Assembly (NCBI GenBank): GCA_045638265.1
Contig: JAZUBA010000050.1
Location: 48,523 to 112,522, forward strand
Length of the DNA: 64,000 bases
DNA from: RGIG4140 sp045638265
Lineage (GTDB): Bacteria; Pseudomonadota; Alphaproteobacteria; CAAHEQ01; UBA3637
Direction of reading: 5' to 3'
Numbering within the stretch: the first letter of the stretch is position 1; every line of letters begins with the position of its first letter. The position numbers and the translations under genes are program-made. Positions 8,573 through 17,492 of this stretch are shown here, piece by piece. The notes beneath the pieces are model-generated. The model had not been told where the DNA came from and ran no database searches. It saw nothing but the letters and a program-made list of their open reading frames with translations.

Positions 8573-9420
8573 TTAACCTCCAACTTCATTTTTATTTTAA
8601 TAAAAGGTATATATTTTAAGTATTTCGGTTTGCAAGAGCCGACTTGTTTCATTTTAAAAACAGGAATACAACCAAACAATTTTCCCCGAATAATATAATT
8701 ATTATTCAAATGAACTTTATTCCACAATTCAGATTGGTCTTGTTTCAAAAACTGATGAATTTTATCTACTGACTCCAAACGTTTATTATCTTGCAATTTA
8801 GATGTATTTGTTTCATGCCAACGATATTTCATTAACACTTTTTGAATATTATAAAATTTTGTTTTTCCGATTAAACGTGCCCAAAGAGCATAATCTTCAG
8901 CAGGGGTAAATTCTTTTTCATACCTGATATTATGCTTTTTTAACACATCAGCACGTATCATGGCACTGGGGTGAAATACAGCACAACCGGATATTAAATA
9001 GTCTTCTATATCATTGTTGTATTCCGGTAATTTTGAAGCTTTTTTTATTTTCGGGAAACGAATATATAGACCACCTATCACGCCGATTTCAGGGGTTTCA
9101 TCCAAAATTTTTACTTGCATTTCAAACCGATTGGATACAGCTATATCATCATGATCCATAACCGCTAAGTACTCACCTTGTGCTAAATCAATCAATTTAT
9201 TTCGTGATGGGGTAATGCCTAAATTTGCCTCATTTTTGAAATATTTTATTCGTTTGTCGTGATAAGATAAAACAACATCTTCCCGTGTCTCTTCGGGACA
9301 ATCATCTAAAATCAGAAATTCAAAATCCGTATAAGTTTGCGATAAAATACTTTCTATGGCTTCTTTTAAATATGTTTCATTTGTTTTATAAATAGGCATT
9401 AAAACCGAAATTTTAGGCAT
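8569..9420 (-). CDS. Family 2 glycosyltransferase
   Basis: First gene of the rfb operon, 283 residues. It begins ISVLMPIYKTNETYLKEAIE, with LDDCPEET (donor site) and a metal-binding MDHDD motif near residue 92. The C-terminus carries LFGCIPVFKMK and YLKYIPFIKIK units like those of the GT2 at 2640-3494, so the two are likely paralogues. AAGGA precedes the start. It likely adds a sugar (possibly rhamnose) to the surface glycan; acceptor and linkage cannot be read from sequence. Confidence 0.88.
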   Translation of the reverse strand: MPKISVLMPIYKTNETYLKEAIESILSQTYTDFEFLILDDCPEETREDVVLSYHDKRIKYFKNEANLGITPSRNKLIDLAQGEYLAVMDHDDIAVSNRFEMQVKILDETPEIGVIGGLYIRFPKIKKASKLPEYNNDIEDYLISGCAVFHPSAMIRADVLKKHNIRYEKEFTPAEDYALWARLIGKTKFYNIQKVLMKYRWHETNTSKLQDNKRLESVDKIHQFLKQDQSELWNKVHLNNNYIIRGKLFGCIPVFKMKQVGSCKPKYLKYIPFIKIKMKLEVK

Positions 9421-9458
9421 TGATGTTCCTTTTTCATAATTAAAAACAATATGAATTA

Positions 9459-9487
9459 AAAGTACAAATTCTCATGACAAAAGTCAA
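9459..9487 (-). promoter_or_regulatory. Sigma70 promoter of the rfb operon
   Basis: On the minus strand TTGACT is followed by a 17-bp spacer and TACTTT, about 40 bp before the first operon gene (start 9420). Confidence 0.7.
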
Positions 9488-9505
9488 GCACTTTTTAAAA
9501 ACATT

Positions 9506-10114
9506 TTATGCTTTAATACTTTTGTTTGAATGAATATAAATAAGAGGTAAAATAACTAACGAAAGGATATATTTTAAAATGATGTTAAACATAAAAATCT
9601 GAAACACAACAGCTTGTGAATACACAAAACTAAATGCCCCGTAACAGAAGATAAAATTATCAATCGGCACACTGACACCATTACTGGCAAGCACTCTGCC
9701 CCATTTATGTTTATTGCCGAATTTTAATGTATACCGATGATAAATATGTGTATCAATTAATTCACTGACTAATTGTGCCAATAATGAAAAAACAACAATA
9801 CGCCATACAGGAGATAAAACCGTATCAAAATAGTGTGATGTAATAACCGATTTATCAGCCGGAAAAATACCGATAAAACAAAAATATAACGCCATAAATA
9901 AATTGATTAAAACAGCAGTCCAAATACAAACATATGTTGTTTTTTTATCAGTTGCCTGATGGATTACATCTCTCAATGTAAAAGTTAAAGGATATAAAAA
10001 AACACCCATATCAACGGCATAATTAAAAACAAAACCAACCTTAATACTGGCGATATTAGATAAAAGTTGAAATGAAACATACACAATAATACACACAAGT
10101 GCATAAATCGGCAT
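9506..10114 (-). CDS. yhhQ: Queuosine precursor transporter (VUT/YhhQ family)
   Basis: A 202-residue inner-membrane protein with about six hydrophobic segments. The VUT-family signatures are LLSNIASIKVG near the N-terminus, YPLTFTLRDVIHQ around residue 45, LAQLVSELIDTHIYH around residue 120, and SNGVSVPIDNFIF around residue 150. YhhQ proteins import preQ0/preQ1 for queuosine tRNA modification. The ribosome site (AAGGAG) is good. It lies 38 bp downstream of the unknown gene at 10153-10635, on the same strand, so it may share that gene's strong promoter. No preQ1 riboswitch is evident in the short gap. Confidence 0.88.
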   Translation of the reverse strand: MPIYALVCIIVYVSFQLLSNIASIKVGFVFNYAVDMGVFLYPLTFTLRDVIHQATDKKTTYVCIWTAVLINLFMALYFCFIGIFPADKSVITSHYFDTVLSPVWRIVVFSLLAQLVSELIDTHIYHRYTLKFGNKHKWGRVLASNGVSVPIDNFIFCYGAFSFVYSQAVVFQIFMFNIILKYILSLVILPLIYIHSNKSIKA

Positions 10115-10152
10115 ATTTTATTTCTCCTTCAACTATAATTGAGTGATATTAA

Positions 10153-10635
10153 TTAACGGGCATTTCCTTTTAATGCCATGGCAGAATTGACTTTTGGCCG
10201 TGTATAACCTTCCCTATCGGCAAAAGCAACTCTTGCCTCTTTAACACTTGCCAAATCCATACCTTCATATTTGGCAAAATCTTCACCATATTTCCATGTA
10301 ACAGATAATAATTGTGTAGCAACCGTATATGTAATCGGATCAATATTAAAACCGATTTTAGCATCTTCACGGGCTTTATCATGTATTTTTGCTGTCAAAC
10401 CTTGATTTTGAGCTTTCATTTCTGCTTGCATTAAGCAACCCCAACGATTTGTAAAATCTAAAATGTGTCCATAATCTTTTTCCAACTGTTTTTTGGCACT
10501 ACCATATTCCGTTGTATGACCGCTTACATCCAATGTTTCGCCTGCAATTTTCATATCAACCAAAGTTTTAACCTTGTTTGTTTCTATTTTTTTTCTGATA
10601 TCGGCATTTGAATCAATGTTTATATTATTAGTCAT
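10153..10635 (-). CDS. Hypothetical soluble protein, strongly promoted
   Basis: ATG 10635 is chosen because GGAGC precedes it by 6 bp; the longer frame runs through the promoter. The protein has 160 residues and is soluble, beginning MTNNINIDSNADIRKK. It contains a GETLDVSGHTTEYGSAKKQL stretch and a helical second half (NRWGCLMQAEMKAQ, YGEDFAKYEG). There is no signal peptide or recognised domain. A nearly perfect sigma70 promoter drives it, suggesting high expression. It is followed by the yhhQ-type transporter gene. Confidence 0.75.
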   Translation of the reverse strand: MTNNINIDSNADIRKKIETNKVKTLVDMKIAGETLDVSGHTTEYGSAKKQLEKDYGHILDFTNRWGCLMQAEMKAQNQGLTAKIHDKAREDAKIGFNIDPITYTVATQLLSVTWKYGEDFAKYEGMDLASVKEARVAFADREGYTRPKVNSAMALKGNAR

Positions 10636-10666
10636 AAAAAAGCTCCTTATATTGTAATGTATGTTA

Positions 10667-10695
10667 ATTATATACAAAAAAAAGCATACTGTCAA
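10667..10695 (-). promoter_or_regulatory. Consensus sigma70 promoter
   Basis: On the minus strand TTGACA, a 17-bp spacer and TATAAT match both consensus hexamers exactly, 32 bp before ATG 10635. Confidence 0.92.
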
Positions 10696-10775
10696 TATAT
10701 TTTTACTTTTCGTTTACATCTATCAATAATTTAATGCATTCAAAAAACAGCACCAACATTAAAAGCACAAAAAAT

Positions 10776-10812
10776 TAAAAAAAAACATCCCTTAAAAGAT
10801 AAGAGATGTTTT
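10776..10812 (-). terminator. Rho-independent terminator of trxA
   Basis: On the minus strand AAACATCTCTTA pairs with TTAAGGGATGTTT (one mismatch) and is followed by a long T run, 18 bp past the trxA stop. Confidence 0.85.
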
Positions 10813-10829
10813 AATTGATAATGTATTGA

Positions 10830-11144
10830 TTAGATATTTTCTTTAATCCAAGCAGTCATATCCGATTTTGATTGGGCGCCTAATTTTTTATCAACCATGG
10901 CACCGTTTTTAAACATAATCATTGTCGGAATACTTTGAATATTAAATAATTCCGGTGTTTGAGGTGCTTCATCAACATCCATTTTAACAATTTTAATTTT
11001 ACCGGCAAATTCTGTTTCCATTTCTTCCATTAAGGGCAACATTTGACGGCAAGGACCACACCATGTCGCAAAAAAATCTACAATAACCGGTATATTTGAT
11101 TCTAATACTTCGGTTTTAAAAGCTTCATCTGTAATTTGTTGCAT
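10830..11144 (-). CDS. trxA: Thioredoxin
   Basis: A 104-residue thioredoxin with the redox motif WCGPC, preceded by VIVDFFAT and followed by the cis-proline region SIPTMIMFKNG. It reduces disulfides in cytosolic proteins. ATG 11144 is chosen because AGGAG is correctly placed; an upstream in-frame ATG would add nine atypical residues. It has its own promoter, whose -35 lies inside the end of the upstream gene, and its own terminator, so it is probably monocistronic. Confidence 0.95.
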   Translation of the reverse strand: MQQITDEAFKTEVLESNIPVIVDFFATWCGPCRQMLPLMEEMETEFAGKIKIVKMDVDEAPQTPELFNIQSIPTMIMFKNGAMVDKKLGAQSKSDMTAWIKENI

Positions 11145-11183
11145 GTTATCTCCTTTGTTACATTTATTCAATTTATATGGGTG

Positions 11184-11212
11184 AATATAGTATGTTTAAC
11201 GTGTGTTGTCAA
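11184..11212 (-). promoter_or_regulatory. Sigma70 promoter of trxA
   Basis: On the minus strand TTGACA, a 17-bp spacer and TATATT. The -35 overlaps the last codons of the gene ending at 11196. Confidence 0.85.
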
Positions 11213-12356
11213 GACTATAAGTCGGTTTATTTTGTTTTAAAGCATTTTTAAATGTATCAATTGTCATTTGACCGGATGACATTTGAATAACCGCCTGTTT
11301 GGTAAATTGTTTAATTTCGTCTTCACTCTCTTGTGTATCGTATGTTTTTAAAAATGAATTCATATGCTCAAATACAGAGCGGTAAAATTCTAATCCTTCA
11401 TTTTTATTATTTTGAATTTTTTGAGATAAATACCGTTTATATTGATAAAGCGTACCTTCTCCGCCTTGTTGTATTTCTTTTGACATATACTCATTTAGAT
11501 AGTCAAAAACACCGATTTTTATGTCTTCATTCGGATGAAACGGAATACCGCTGATTAAACTGTTTTTGGCAATTAATATTCCGTTTTTTTCATCAATAAG
11601 CCATTCAATCGGTGATACCTCCAACCAACAAACTTTATGTGATTCTAATGTTGAACCATCGGATAACATAGATGGAAAGTCATTTGTCTGAAAAATATTA
11701 TCCCGACAAACAAGACGCACATAACGCGCCTGATTAAGTTTATATACCGGCAAATTTTCTGCTTCAAAAAAAGAAAAATTTTGACTTATTTTTGTCGTAA
11801 AATTTTGTTTTGATGCTTTTAATGTTCCGGCCTGAAATTCGTTTTCTAATGTTTTACTGATATCTTTCGGTGCTAAATTTTGAGGAAAAAAGCCATATTT
11901 TACTGTTTTGATTTTAATTTCTTTCCAATCAACTGAACTTGATTGTATTTCTTCGGGAATACCATTAAAACGCCACTGCGTAAAACTCTCCAATCGGGAA
12001 CGATAGTCTTTAACATACTGAACTTCATAATTAAAAATCATACTTCTTGGCACATCAAATATCTTAATAACGGGCCTAATTCCCCGTGAATATGAAAAAT
12101 CAAATTCTTCTTCTCGTTCGGAATAAAAAGTACCGTTTGTATGAATATAATGTCCACCTTCTTCTGTACGTTTATCAATCCAATAATCCATGGCAATAAC
12201 GCCTTCTTTTGTTTTTTCATACTCACAAAAATTCGGCATTGTATTTATCCGACCTCCGCATAATACGGCAAAATCAGTAGAACCGCCGGATTTGCCATAT
12301 TCATTCAGAACATCACTTCGTTTAAATTCGTCATATGTTAACAAACGCAAAGACAT
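11196..12356 (-). CDS. Hypothetical protein, 386 residues
   Basis: A soluble protein without signal peptide; AAGGA lies before ATG 12356. The N-terminal third has GGRINTMPNF, YWIDKRTEEGGHYIHTNG and SRGIRPVI, and the centre has SHKVCWLEVSPIEWLIDEKN followed by ILIAKNSLISGIPF. These patterns resemble DUF6273-type proteins from host-associated bacteria, but I cannot confirm the domain. The C-terminal ~100 residues are helical and charged. It is 10 bp downstream of tsaD and probably in that operon. The function is unknown. Confidence 0.7.
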   Translation of the reverse strand: MSLRLLTYDEFKRSDVLNEYGKSGGSTDFAVLCGGRINTMPNFCEYEKTKEGVIAMDYWIDKRTEEGGHYIHTNGTFYSEREEEFDFSYSRGIRPVIKIFDVPRSMIFNYEVQYVKDYRSRLESFTQWRFNGIPEEIQSSSVDWKEIKIKTVKYGFFPQNLAPKDISKTLENEFQAGTLKASKQNFTTKISQNFSFFEAENLPVYKLNQARYVRLVCRDNIFQTNDFPSMLSDGSTLESHKVCWLEVSPIEWLIDEKNGILIAKNSLISGIPFHPNEDIKIGVFDYLNEYMSKEIQQGGEGTLYQYKRYLSQKIQNNKNEGLEFYRSVFEHMNSFLKTYDTQESEDEIKQFTKQAVIQMSSGQMTIDTFKNALKQNKPTYSLDNTR

Positions 12357-12366
12357 TTTTATATCC

Positions 12367-13398
12367 TTAAAGTGTATCTAACGGCCAACGGGGACGAGCT
12401 TTAAATTCTAACGAATCAGATAATCCGATTAAATGGCGTTCCATACCTGCCCAAGCAATCATAACCCCATTATCTGTACATAATTTAATCGGCGGAGCAG
12501 AAAAGATTAAGTCATTGATTTTGGCTTTTTCTTCTAACATACTCCGAACGGCAACATTGGCAGCAACACCTCCGGCAACAACTAAATATTTCCCTTGCGG
12601 ATAATCTCGTTTAAAAATCTCAATAGCATGATTTAATCTGTCTGACATTTGAGCAATAACAGCTGATTGAAATGAAGCACATATATCGTTTTTATGTGTC
12701 TCCGTTAATTCAGATAAACGCTCAATGGTTGTGCGAACAGAGGTTTTTAACCCTGAAAACGAAAAATCACACCCTTCACGACCTTTCATCGGCACGGGGA
12801 AATGAAATGATTTTGGATTCCCCTCTTTTGCCCGCTTTTCAACATTTGGTCCGCCTGGATAACCGACATCTAACATTTTGGCAACTTTATCAAAGGCTTC
12901 ACCGGCCGAATCGTCAATTGTTCCGCCCAGTTTGCGATATTTACCGACTCCCTCAACAACCAACACCTGACAATGTCCGCCCGAGGTCAACAATAACAAA
13001 TACGGAAATGTTACCGGAGCCGATAAACGTGCCGTTAATGCATGACCTTCTAAATGATTAACAGCAATAAACGGTAACTGATGCGCCAACGCAATCGCTT
13101 TTGCCGTCATAACACCAACCAAAACACCGCCGATAAGACCAGGACCACCGGCAACGGCAACGGCTGACAAATCAGAAAACGATTTGCCTGATTTTTCCAT
13201 AACTTCTTTAATTAAAACATCACATTTTTCCAAATGAGCCCTTGCCGCAATTTCAGGAACAACACCACCAAACGAACGATGTTCATCATATTGCGACCAC
13301 ACAACCGATGCCAAAATTTCTTTTTTATCATTCACGACAGCACAAGCCGTTTCATCACAACTGCTTTCAATACCCAATACCAATTTTTCGTTGCTCAT
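12367..13398 (-). CDS. tsaD: tRNA N6-adenosine threonylcarbamoyltransferase
   Basis: TsaD (Kae1/YgjD family) transfers threonylcarbamoyl to A37 of ANN-decoding tRNAs together with TsaB, TsaE and TsaC. It is full length at 343 residues. Visible motifs are LGIESSCDETACAVV at the start, metal-binding HLEGH at ~residue 115, LLLTSGGHCQ, GEAFDKVAKMLDVGYPGGP and VVAGGVAANVAVR. TsaE is encoded in this window at 16081. The start overlaps the Smr gene by 32 bp; GAAGAA is a weak ribosome site, fitting translational coupling. Confidence 0.96.
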   Translation of the reverse strand: MSNEKLVLGIESSCDETACAVVNDKKEILASVVWSQYDEHRSFGGVVPEIAARAHLEKCDVLIKEVMEKSGKSFSDLSAVAVAGGPGLIGGVLVGVMTAKAIALAHQLPFIAVNHLEGHALTARLSAPVTFPYLLLLTSGGHCQVLVVEGVGKYRKLGGTIDDSAGEAFDKVAKMLDVGYPGGPNVEKRAKEGNPKSFHFPVPMKGREGCDFSFSGLKTSVRTTIERLSELTETHKNDICASFQSAVIAQMSDRLNHAIEIFKRDYPQGKYLVVAGGVAANVAVRSMLEEKAKINDLIFSAPPIKLCTDNGVMIAWAGMERHLIGLSDSLEFKARPRWPLDTL

Positions 13399-13792
13399 TT
13401 TTTTTCTTCTTTCGTTTTAAAGTGATACGAATGACACCACCGTCATTCAACCAATGTGTTTCCCGAATATTATCTTTAAAAACAGGTGTTTCCAACCAAT
13501 GCATAATTTCATTTTTGATTTTACCCGTTCCTTTCAGCCCTTTTCCTGTAATAATGGTAATTTGACGGGATTCGTTTTGACAATGCAAAGCAAAAAAACG
13601 CTTAACCATCTGATACGCTTCTTCTACCGTTGCTCCATGTAAATCTAATTCATATAACAACGTTTTAGGCGGAGCCTTACGGACAATTAAACGAGGCGGA
13701 ACAGAGTCAACATAACGATCTGCCTTTCCCTTCAACGGCTTAATTGTTTGGACAAAACGTTCCCAGTCATCCTTATCGGTTTGTGTGGTCAT
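13367..13792 (-). CDS. Smr-domain protein
   Basis: A 141-residue protein. The N-terminal ~50 residues are polar (WERFVQTIKPLKG). The rest is a Smr (MutS2 C-terminal-like) domain with YELDLHGATVEEAYQMVKRF (the LDLHG motif), ITIITGKGLKGTG (TGKG motif) and WLNDGGVIRITLK. Stand-alone Smr proteins are putative nucleases. In alphaproteobacteria this gene usually follows mltA, as here. It starts 3 bp after the mltA stop. Confidence 0.88.
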   Translation of the reverse strand: MTTQTDKDDWERFVQTIKPLKGKADRYVDSVPPRLIVRKAPPKTLLYELDLHGATVEEAYQMVKRFFALHCQNESRQITIITGKGLKGTGKIKNEIMHWLETPVFKDNIRETHWLNDGGVIRITLKRKKKKNEQRKIGIGY

Positions 13793-13795
13793 ATT

Positions 13796-14824
13796 TTAAC
13801 TCTTTGGCAACAATAAATAATATGACCCTTTGCTTTTCATACGACCCGCTTTATTAAAAGCCTTTTCACCGTGTCCCCAAAAATAATCTGCCCGAATACC
13901 GCCTTGAATGGCTTTACCGATATCTTGTGCAACAACCAGTTTTTGAATATACACACCATCCGGATCTTTCACATTGAGATACAAAGGTGTATGCATCGGG
14001 ATATAGTTTTTATCAACAGCAACCGAACGTTCAGGGGTTAGAACCACACCGGCTGACCCATAAGGCGACTCGCCCTGAATTTCACGGAAGAAAATATAAC
14101 GTGGATTTTCTGCCATTATTTCCCGTCCCTTTTTAGGATTGTTTCGCAACCATTGACGCATATTTTGCATAGAATGTAAATTTGTAATACCGTGCGATGC
14201 AAAAATAGAACCCAAACCTCTGAATTTACGATTGTTATTTCCCGCATAACCGAGCTTTATTTCTCCATCCGGTGTAATCATCCGACCTGACCCCTGAATA
14301 TGCAAAACAAACAAATCCGCAGGATCATTTGCCCATGCAATAATCGGAGCATCAATACCGTCTTCTTCAATATCTTCCCGAGTCGGATACGTTTTACCAT
14401 TCACATATCCACGTGGCAATCCATAAACCGGCACTTGCGAAGATGATGTTCTATACCGTGTTCCGTGAATTTCCGCTTCATAATAACCGGTAATCGTCCC
14501 CGTTGTTTCCCCATAAGATACAACCAAATACGGTGTTAATTCGCTTTCAATATAACGTTTTATCTGATACGAATCGGAATAACGGTATTTTTGCAATCCG
14601 ATACAAAAATTAACCCATTGTTGATTCGGATTCTGACAAGAACGTAACATAGCAGGCAAAGCTTCCTGAAAATTATCATAATTCCAAGAAGGCAACGCCG
14701 TAAAAGGCACTTCTTTTAAGCGAAAAGCCCGACTTTGTGTTAATTGGTGACTTGACGAACAGGCCGTTAAAGCCAATCCAAGCAATCCAATCATAACACC
14801 GGAAAATAATTTATTTTTATTCAT
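13796..14824 (-). CDS. mltA: Membrane-bound lytic murein transglycosylase A
   Basis: MltA cleaves peptidoglycan glycan strands, leaving 1,6-anhydro ends. ATG 14824 is selected because it gives a lipoprotein signal (MNKNKLFSG..., lipobox LTAC, Cys ~22) and has GAGG upstream; the longer frame would bury the signal. The MltA core is present (TGTITGYYEAEIHGT, FVLHIQGSGRM). The C-terminal 3D domain has VVAQDIGKAIQGGIRADYFW and GHGEKAFNKAGRMKSKG, including the conserved aspartates. At 342 residues it is close to the usual size. It overlaps timA by 8 bp. Confidence 0.94.
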   Translation of the reverse strand: MNKNKLFSGVMIGLLGLALTACSSSHQLTQSRAFRLKEVPFTALPSWNYDNFQEALPAMLRSCQNPNQQWVNFCIGLQKYRYSDSYQIKRYIESELTPYLVVSYGETTGTITGYYEAEIHGTRYRTSSSQVPVYGLPRGYVNGKTYPTREDIEEDGIDAPIIAWANDPADLFVLHIQGSGRMITPDGEIKLGYAGNNNRKFRGLGSIFASHGITNLHSMQNMRQWLRNNPKKGREIMAENPRYIFFREIQGESPYGSAGVVLTPERSVAVDKNYIPMHTPLYLNVKDPDGVYIQKLVVAQDIGKAIQGGIRADYFWGHGEKAFNKAGRMKSKGSYYLLLPKS

Positions 14825-15410
14825 AAACAGCCTCGCTTTGAGTGGCACAAACAACCCATTTGTTTTTTCCTTTTTTAGAAAATGTCCATAAATCTTTGAC
14901 TTTGGCAATACTCATCGGATCACCTTCGGCAACTTCATCATCTTGATTTTTCAACAAATTAATCTGTTCCGTTTCAAAAGCAACAGTTACTTTGTCATTT
15001 TCGGGAGAGACATTTGTAATTTCGGCAGAATTAAAGCAAATCAATGAAAATTCCATTTTTTGCTCTTGTTCATTTCTTGTTTTAACGGCATCTGAAAATG
15101 CAGAAAACACATCATCTGCCGTATATGTTTTCAAATTATTTAAATCACCGTTGGCAAACGACTCGACAACTTCTTTATAAATTATTTTGGCACGCAATAA
15201 AAATTCTTCTTGTGCAAATTTTGCCAAATCAAATGTTTCAGGCGGTTCTTTCATTAAACGCATTTCAACGATTTGACCGGTCTTTTCCGAAAAAAATCTT
15301 AATTTTTCAGGTAATTGTTTTTCCGTATTTTGTTTTTGTCCCAAAGCTTTATACAAGACAAAAACCAAAAACAAAATTAATCCGAACAATATTAAATTTT
15401 CAATAAACAT
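14817..15410 (-). CDS. timA: Tim44-like domain protein TimA
   Basis: This 197-residue protein has an N-terminal membrane anchor (residues 3-20). A short charged linker and a Tim44-like (NTF2-fold) domain follow, with FDLAKFAQEEFLLRAKIIYKE, LKTYTADDVFSAF and SKGKNKWVVCAT-like ends. Alphaproteobacterial TimA homologues sit beside secB and mltA, as here, and are thought to aid membrane protein handling. AAGGA precedes the ATG. It is divergent from secB, 100 bp away, and heads a timA-mltA-smr-tsaD operon. Confidence 0.88.
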   Translation of the reverse strand: MFIENLILFGLILFLVFVLYKALGQKQNTEKQLPEKLRFFSEKTGQIVEMRLMKEPPETFDLAKFAQEEFLLRAKIIYKEVVESFANGDLNNLKTYTADDVFSAFSDAVKTRNEQEQKMEFSLICFNSAEITNVSPENDKVTVAFETEQINLLKNQDDEVAEGDPMSIAKVKDLWTFSKKGKNKWVVCATQSEAVYE

Positions 15411-15431
15411 TCACTTTTTTCCTTTTTTTTC

Positions 15432-15460
15432 TTTACAATTACAAAAAACAATAATATACA
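15432..15460 (+). promoter_or_regulatory. Probable secB promoter
   Basis: TTTACA, a 17-bp spacer and TATACA lie about 50 bp before the secB start, in the timA-secB divergent gap. Confidence 0.6.
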
Positions 15461-15512
15461 TATATTGTATTTAACCCGAAAATTAAATTTTTTTCAAGAG
15501 GATTTTTTAAAA

Positions 15513-15980
15513 ATGACAGAAAATCAAAATCAAAATGTTCCAAGCATTCAGGTAAATGCTCAATATATCAAAGATCTTTCTTTTGAAGCTCCTGCATTAC
15601 CGCAAATTTTAACAGAAATCAATTCCGCTCCCGCTATTGGAGTCAATGTTGATATTCAGGTCAACAAAACAGACAGAGATAATATGTTTACGGTTGAATT
15701 AAACGTTAAAGCTTCTGCACAAACAGCTGATACAAAAAAACCGATTTTCATCTGTGAATTAACATATGGTGCATTGGTTACATTAGATGTTCCTCAAGAA
15801 CACGTTGAACCTATTTTATTAGTTGAAATTCCACAATTATTGTTCCCTTATGCTCGTTCAATCGTTGCTAATACAACACGTGAAGCCGGTTTACCGCCGT
15901 TACAAATTAACCCGATTGACTTTGCAACATTATATCGTGAAAAAGTTGCACAAGCACAAGCTCAGGCTGAACAAAAATAA
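15513..15980 (+). CDS. secB: Protein-export chaperone SecB
   Basis: SecB keeps secretory preproteins unfolded and passes them to SecA. ATG 15513 is favoured (AGAGGA upstream); an earlier in-frame ATG adds 16 atypical residues. The protein is then 155 residues, as usual. Family motifs are QYIKDLSFEAPALPQIL near the start, VELNVKASAQ, FICELTYGALVTL, and LFPYARSIVANTTREAGLPPL, which is almost invariant. The C-terminus is Gln/Ala-rich. A terminator follows, so it is monocistronic. Confidence 0.95.
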   Translation: MTENQNQNVPSIQVNAQYIKDLSFEAPALPQILTEINSAPAIGVNVDIQVNKTDRDNMFTVELNVKASAQTADTKKPIFICELTYGALVTLDVPQEHVEPILLVEIPQLLFPYARSIVANTTREAGLPPLQINPIDFATLYREKVAQAQAQAEQK

Positions 15981-16002
15981 CTGTAACAAAAAAAATACCG
16001 AT

Positions 16003-16037
16003 AAAAGGACAAAAAAGATTGCTTTTTTGTCTTTTTT
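16003..16037 (+). terminator. Rho-independent terminator of secB
   Basis: GGACAAAAAAG pairs with CTTTTTTGTC around loop ATTG and is followed by Ts. Confidence 0.8.
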
Positions 16038-16080
16038 CGTTATAAGCTGATTTTATCTGTTTTTTTTAAGTGAGGGAAAA

Positions 16081-16491
16081 ATGAAGTTTATTTCACATAA
16101 CGAATCCGAAACGGCTCAAATTGCCTATCATTTTGCACAAACATTAAAAATGGGTGATGTTGTTGCTTTATACGGCACGCTCGGTGTCGGTAAAACGGCT
16201 TTTTGCAGGGGCTTTATCCAATCTTTAACATCAAATGAAACAGATGTTCCCAGTCCGACATTTACGTTACTTCAAACATACGACACACCGTTATATCCGG
16301 TTTATCACTTTGATATGTATCGTTTAAAAACGCCGGAGGAAGCTTATGAAATCGGTATTGAAGATGCGTTTTATGATGGCGTCAGTTTGATTGAATGGCC
16401 TGAAAAATTAGGCTATTTACTGCCTCAACATCATAAAAAAGTCACCATTGAGATTTTACCGGATAACACAAGGGAAATTACAATAGAATAA
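16081..16491 (+). CDS. tsaE: tRNA threonylcarbamoyladenosine ATPase TsaE
   Basis: TsaE is the P-loop ATPase partner of TsaB/TsaD in t6A37 tRNA modification. The sequence shows Walker A GTLGVGKTAF at residues ~37-46, PSPTFTLLQTY (switch region), YHFDMYRL and LIEWPEKLG. At 136 residues it is slightly short at the C-terminus but complete. It is the first gene of a plus-strand run tsaE-amgK-murU-addB-addA-lipoprotein with short gaps or overlaps, an arrangement typical of alphaproteobacteria. Confidence 0.94.
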   Translation: MKFISHNESETAQIAYHFAQTLKMGDVVALYGTLGVGKTAFCRGFIQSLTSNETDVPSPTFTLLQTYDTPLYPVYHFDMYRLKTPEEAYEIGIEDAFYDGVSLIEWPEKLGYLLPQHHKKVTIEILPDNTREITIE

Positions 16492-16502
16492 GAGGTGTAA
16501 AT

Positions 16503-17492
16503 ATGGAAAGAGAAAATCAACTAAAATCCTTTTTATCACAAAACGGTTGGGGAGAAGCACAACAATCGTTATTGGCACATGATGCGTCTTTTCGTTGGTA
16601 TGACAGATTAACATTGGACAATCAATCACGGGTATTAATGAATGCACCAATTCCGAAAGAGAATCCGGCTCAATTTGTTTTTGTTGATAAAATATTAGAA
16701 AATATCGGTGTTAAAGTACCGCATATTTATGCCCAAGATTTAGAAAACGGTTTTTTACTTTTGGAAGATTTGGGAGACGATACGTTTACCCGTCTGATTG
16801 CCAAAGGTGAAAATGAAGATATTTTGTATAAAAAAGCTGTTGATGTTTTAATCAATGTTCAAAAAGAAATTCACACGAATGTCGGATTAAAAGAATATGA
16901 TTTTGATTTAATGTTTTTTGAAGCTTCCTTGTTACCGTTATGGTATATCAAACACGTTTTAAATACGGATATTGATGAAAAAGGTATGCAGGAATTTGAA
17001 CAAATTTGGCGTAAATTATATGAAATTATATCATCTGTTCCCAATACACTGGTTTTATTGGATTACCATGTAGATAATCTGATGATAACAAAAAATAACG
17101 AATGTGCCGTTTTGGATTTCCAAGACGCCCGTTTCGGACCTGTAACATACGATTTGGCATCTTTGTTGGAAGATGCTCGTCGTCCCGTTGCCAAAGAATT
17201 GCAAGAAAAAATGAAAGCTTATTATTTTGAAAATATGCCTGAACATCATACAAACGCATTTAACACATCTTATCCCGTTATGGCAGTGCAACGTCATACC
17301 AAAGTTATCGGGATTTTTGTCCGTTTATTTGTTCGGGACGGAAAAGACCGCTATTTAAAACATATTCCGTTTGTCTGGCAACTGCTTGAAAAACATTTAG
17401 ATAATCCGATTTTCAGTGATTATAAAAAATGGTTGGATAAATACATTCCTTCCGAAGTCAGACACCAAGTACCATTTCAAAAAAAAGGATAA
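16503..17492 (+). CDS. amgK: Aminoglycoside-phosphotransferase-fold kinase (AmgK type)
   Basis: A 329-residue APH-fold kinase. The catalytic loop is seen as LLDYHVDNLM near residue 183 (DxxxxN form, with H for the usual shape HxDxxxxN) and the metal motif as LDFQDARFGP near residue 205. Beside a murU-type nucleotidyltransferase, this family is MurNAc/GlcNAc 1-kinase AmgK, which recycles peptidoglycan sugars and bypasses fosfomycin-sensitive synthesis. Gene order tsaE-amgK-murU supports this. It ends TAATG, sharing one base with the next start. Confidence 0.82.
   Translation: MERENQLKSFLSQNGWGEAQQSLLAHDASFRWYDRLTLDNQSRVLMNAPIPKENPAQFVFVDKILENIGVKVPHIYAQDLENGFLLLEDLGDDTFTRLIAKGENEDILYKKAVDVLINVQKEIHTNVGLKEYDFDLMFFEASLLPLWYIKHVLNTDIDEKGMQEFEQIWRKLYEIISSVPNTLVLLDYHVDNLMITKNNECAVLDFQDARFGPVTYDLASLLEDARRPVAKELQEKMKAYYFENMPEHHTNAFNTSYPVMAVQRHTKVIGIFVRLFVRDGKDRYLKHIPFVWQLLEKHLDNPIFSDYKKWLDKYIPSEVRHQVPFQKKG

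Noticed and set aside
9480..10150. preQ1 riboswitch before the queuosine-precursor transporter
   Set aside because: The upstream gap is only 38 bp and contains no C-rich hairpin plus A-rich tail.
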